From positions 1 to 7,026 of the forward strand of contig JACMQJ010000485.1 in the NCBI GenBank assembly GCA_014377055.1: 7,026 bases of DNA, read 5' to 3'. The translations under genes and the position numbers were made by a program. Source of the stretch: Candidatus Sericytochromatia bacterium. GTDB lineage: Bacteria; Cyanobacteriota; Sericytochromatia; UBA7694; JACMQJ01. This document shows, piece after piece, positions 5,979 to 7,026 of the stretch (position 1 is the stretch's first letter; every line of letters starts with the position of its first letter). Below the pieces are notes generated by a model that was not told the DNA's origin, made no database searches, and saw nothing but the letters and a program-made list of their open reading frames with translations.

Positions 5979-6002
5979 ACACTCCTAATATTTGTATGTC
6001 TA
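5974..6002 (-). promoter_or_regulatory. Sigma70 promoter for the PAP2 gene
   Basis: On the minus strand TAGACA (5997-6002, 5/6 to TTGACA) and a perfect TATAAT (5974-5979) are separated by exactly 17 bp. This is the best promoter match in the window. Initiation near 5967 gives a leader of about 43 nt before the PAP2 ATG. Confidence 0.7.
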
Positions 6003-6037
6003 TCAGCTAACATATCACAATCATAAGCGACTAATCT

Positions 6038-7026
6038 ATGAGATTAATATTCAGAAAATTAACTGAGATAATTGTCAAAAACAAATTAATATTTTTACTG
6101 ATCTGGATAATTGTTATTTCTGTATCATTATTCTTTTTATTTGGAGATAATAAAGAAAATAATGAAATTGAGCTTAGTGGGGCTAATAACACAGATGCAG
6201 CAAAATTAGAAAAAATATTAATTAATGACTTTAAAATAAAAAGTGGTAACTCAGCTGCGATAGTTATAGATAAGAAAGTAAATACAGATTTATTAGTTTT
6301 TGAACTAAAAACTAAGTTTCCACAAATAGCTAATATTTCAAATCTACAAAGTGAAAAAAAACATAACTATCAGCTTTTGTATATAGAATTTAAACAAAGA
6401 TACTTATTTGTTGAAGTTCAATCATTAACCAAAGAAATCAGAGATCTTTTTAAACAGTATCAAAAAAAATATAGTACAAAAATATATTTAACAGGTAATT
6501 CAGCATTTTATTATGATATGAAAGATTCGGGTAAAAAGGACTCTGCCAAAGGTGAAATATTTGCTTTATTTTGTTCATTAATAATCTTAATTTTTAACTT
6601 TGGTGCTTTAGTATCTGCTTTAATTCCTATCTTAATAGGAGCAAGTACAATTATTATTTCAAATGCAATTATAAAAATATTTTCTATTAAAATAATACCA
6701 ATCTCACAAGTTATGTCAGGTTTAGTAGGTCTTGCATTATCCATAGATTATTCTTTATTTATAGTCAATAGATTTAGAGAGGAGTTAAAAAAAGAAAATC
6801 TTAATCAGGATGGTTATCAGGCTTTGGTAGCTTCTATGATCAATTCAGGGAAAACGATCTTAATATCAGCATTAATAATGATTTGTAGTGTCAGTGTTTT
6901 GTTAATTCCAGACGTTTCATCAAGTAAAATAGTAGTAAAAAATTTATTGATAGTTATAGTTATCTCATTTATTAACTCTGTTATCTTTTTACCAGTTTTT
7001 TTGATCTATACAAAAAACTTACTTGA
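6038..7026 (+). CDS. MMPL/RND-family transporter, N-terminal part (3' truncated by window edge)
   Basis: The first 329 codons of an MMPL-type RND transporter are present; the frame is still open at the last base. MMPL proteins are proton-driven exporters of lipids or other hydrophobic compounds in the inner membrane. The order of parts matches the family: TM1 at about 17-36; a soluble loop at about 37-170 (shorter than in many MMPL proteins); and a TM2-TM6 cluster covering about 173-197, 198-216, 222-244, 272-291 and 300-324. The hallmark GLALSIDYSLFIVNRFREEL (231-250) is clear; it matches the family's GLxxGxDYxLFxxxRxREE pattern and includes the Asp237-Tyr238 pair of TM4. SGKTILISALIM (270-281) matches the following TM5 motif. 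A TAA two codons before the ATG fixes the earliest start. The ribosome site is weak. Substrate unknown; the divergent PAP2 neighbour makes a lipid plausible by inference. Confidence 0.88.
   Translation, partial: MRLIFRKLTEIIVKNKLIFLLIWIIVISVSLFFLFGDNKENNEIELSGANNTDAAKLEKILINDFKIKSGNSAAIVIDKKVNTDLLVFELKTKFPQIANISNLQSEKKHNYQLLYIEFKQRYLFVEVQSLTKEIRDLFKQYQKKYSTKIYLTGNSAFYYDMKDSGKKDSAKGEIFALFCSLIILIFNFGALVSALIPILIGASTIIISNAIIKIFSIKIIPISQVMSGLVGLALSIDYSLFIVNRFREELKKENLNQDGYQALVASMINSGKTILISALIMICSVSVLLIPDVSSSKIVVKNLLIVIVISFINSVIFLPVFLIYTKNLL

Noticed and set aside
6511..6744. 77-codon minus-strand frame inside the transporter gene
   Set aside because: It is antisense to the conserved MMPL membrane region including the DYSLF motif, with no family resemblance of its own.
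1..7026. CRISPR arrays, tRNA/rRNA genes, insertion sequences, phage or defence genes
   Set aside because: No regularly spaced direct repeats, cloverleaf-like sequences, transposase motifs or defence-family motifs were seen on either strand.

Overview
The window is AT-rich (about 30% G+C by eye) with tightly packed bacterial genes, ATG/GTG-type starts, Shine-Dalgarno sites and sigma70-like promoters. The best taxonomic hint is RecX: its RDHSKHEL motif and its GPTRIKQEF...KGI segment resemble gammaproteobacterial RecX. The Blc-type lipocalin fits the same group. A low-GC gammaproteobacterium, for example a Francisella-like lineage, is my best guess, but it is inferred from protein texture and base composition only.

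Layout. 1-153 is the 3' end of a small, basic, single-membrane-segment protein (+). A strong bidirectional terminator (192-234) separates it from a convergent cysteine aminopeptidase of the PepC/bleomycin hydrolase family (329-1648, -). Next on the minus strand is a 686-residue protein (1803-3863) that I read as a tandemly duplicated [helical IDG module + MshEN/GspE N-terminal-like module] followed by a CheX-like domain. A membrane-anchored Blc-type lipocalin follows (3994-4602, -). recX (4763-5272, +) diverges from the lipocalin and converges almost end to end with an AUR1-like PAP2 membrane phosphatase/transferase (5289-5924, -). The PAP2 gene diverges from an MMPL/RND-family transporter that runs off the right edge (6038-7026, +). 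The two share a compact intergenic region whose -10 elements overlap on opposite strands.

How the genes relate. There is no multi-gene operon. Most genes stand alone, and I can see a promoter or terminator candidate for most of them. The three minus-strand genes from lipocalin to PepC are separated by gaps of 130-155 bp that hold promoter candidates, so they look like separate transcription units. The PAP2/MMPL pair and the lipocalin both suggest envelope lipid handling, but that link is only proximity. The one unusual object is the 686-residue multidomain protein, a probable signalling scaffold; its internal repeat and apparently inactive CheX-like domain are the main things to follow up. 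I found no mobile element, CRISPR array, tRNA or rRNA.
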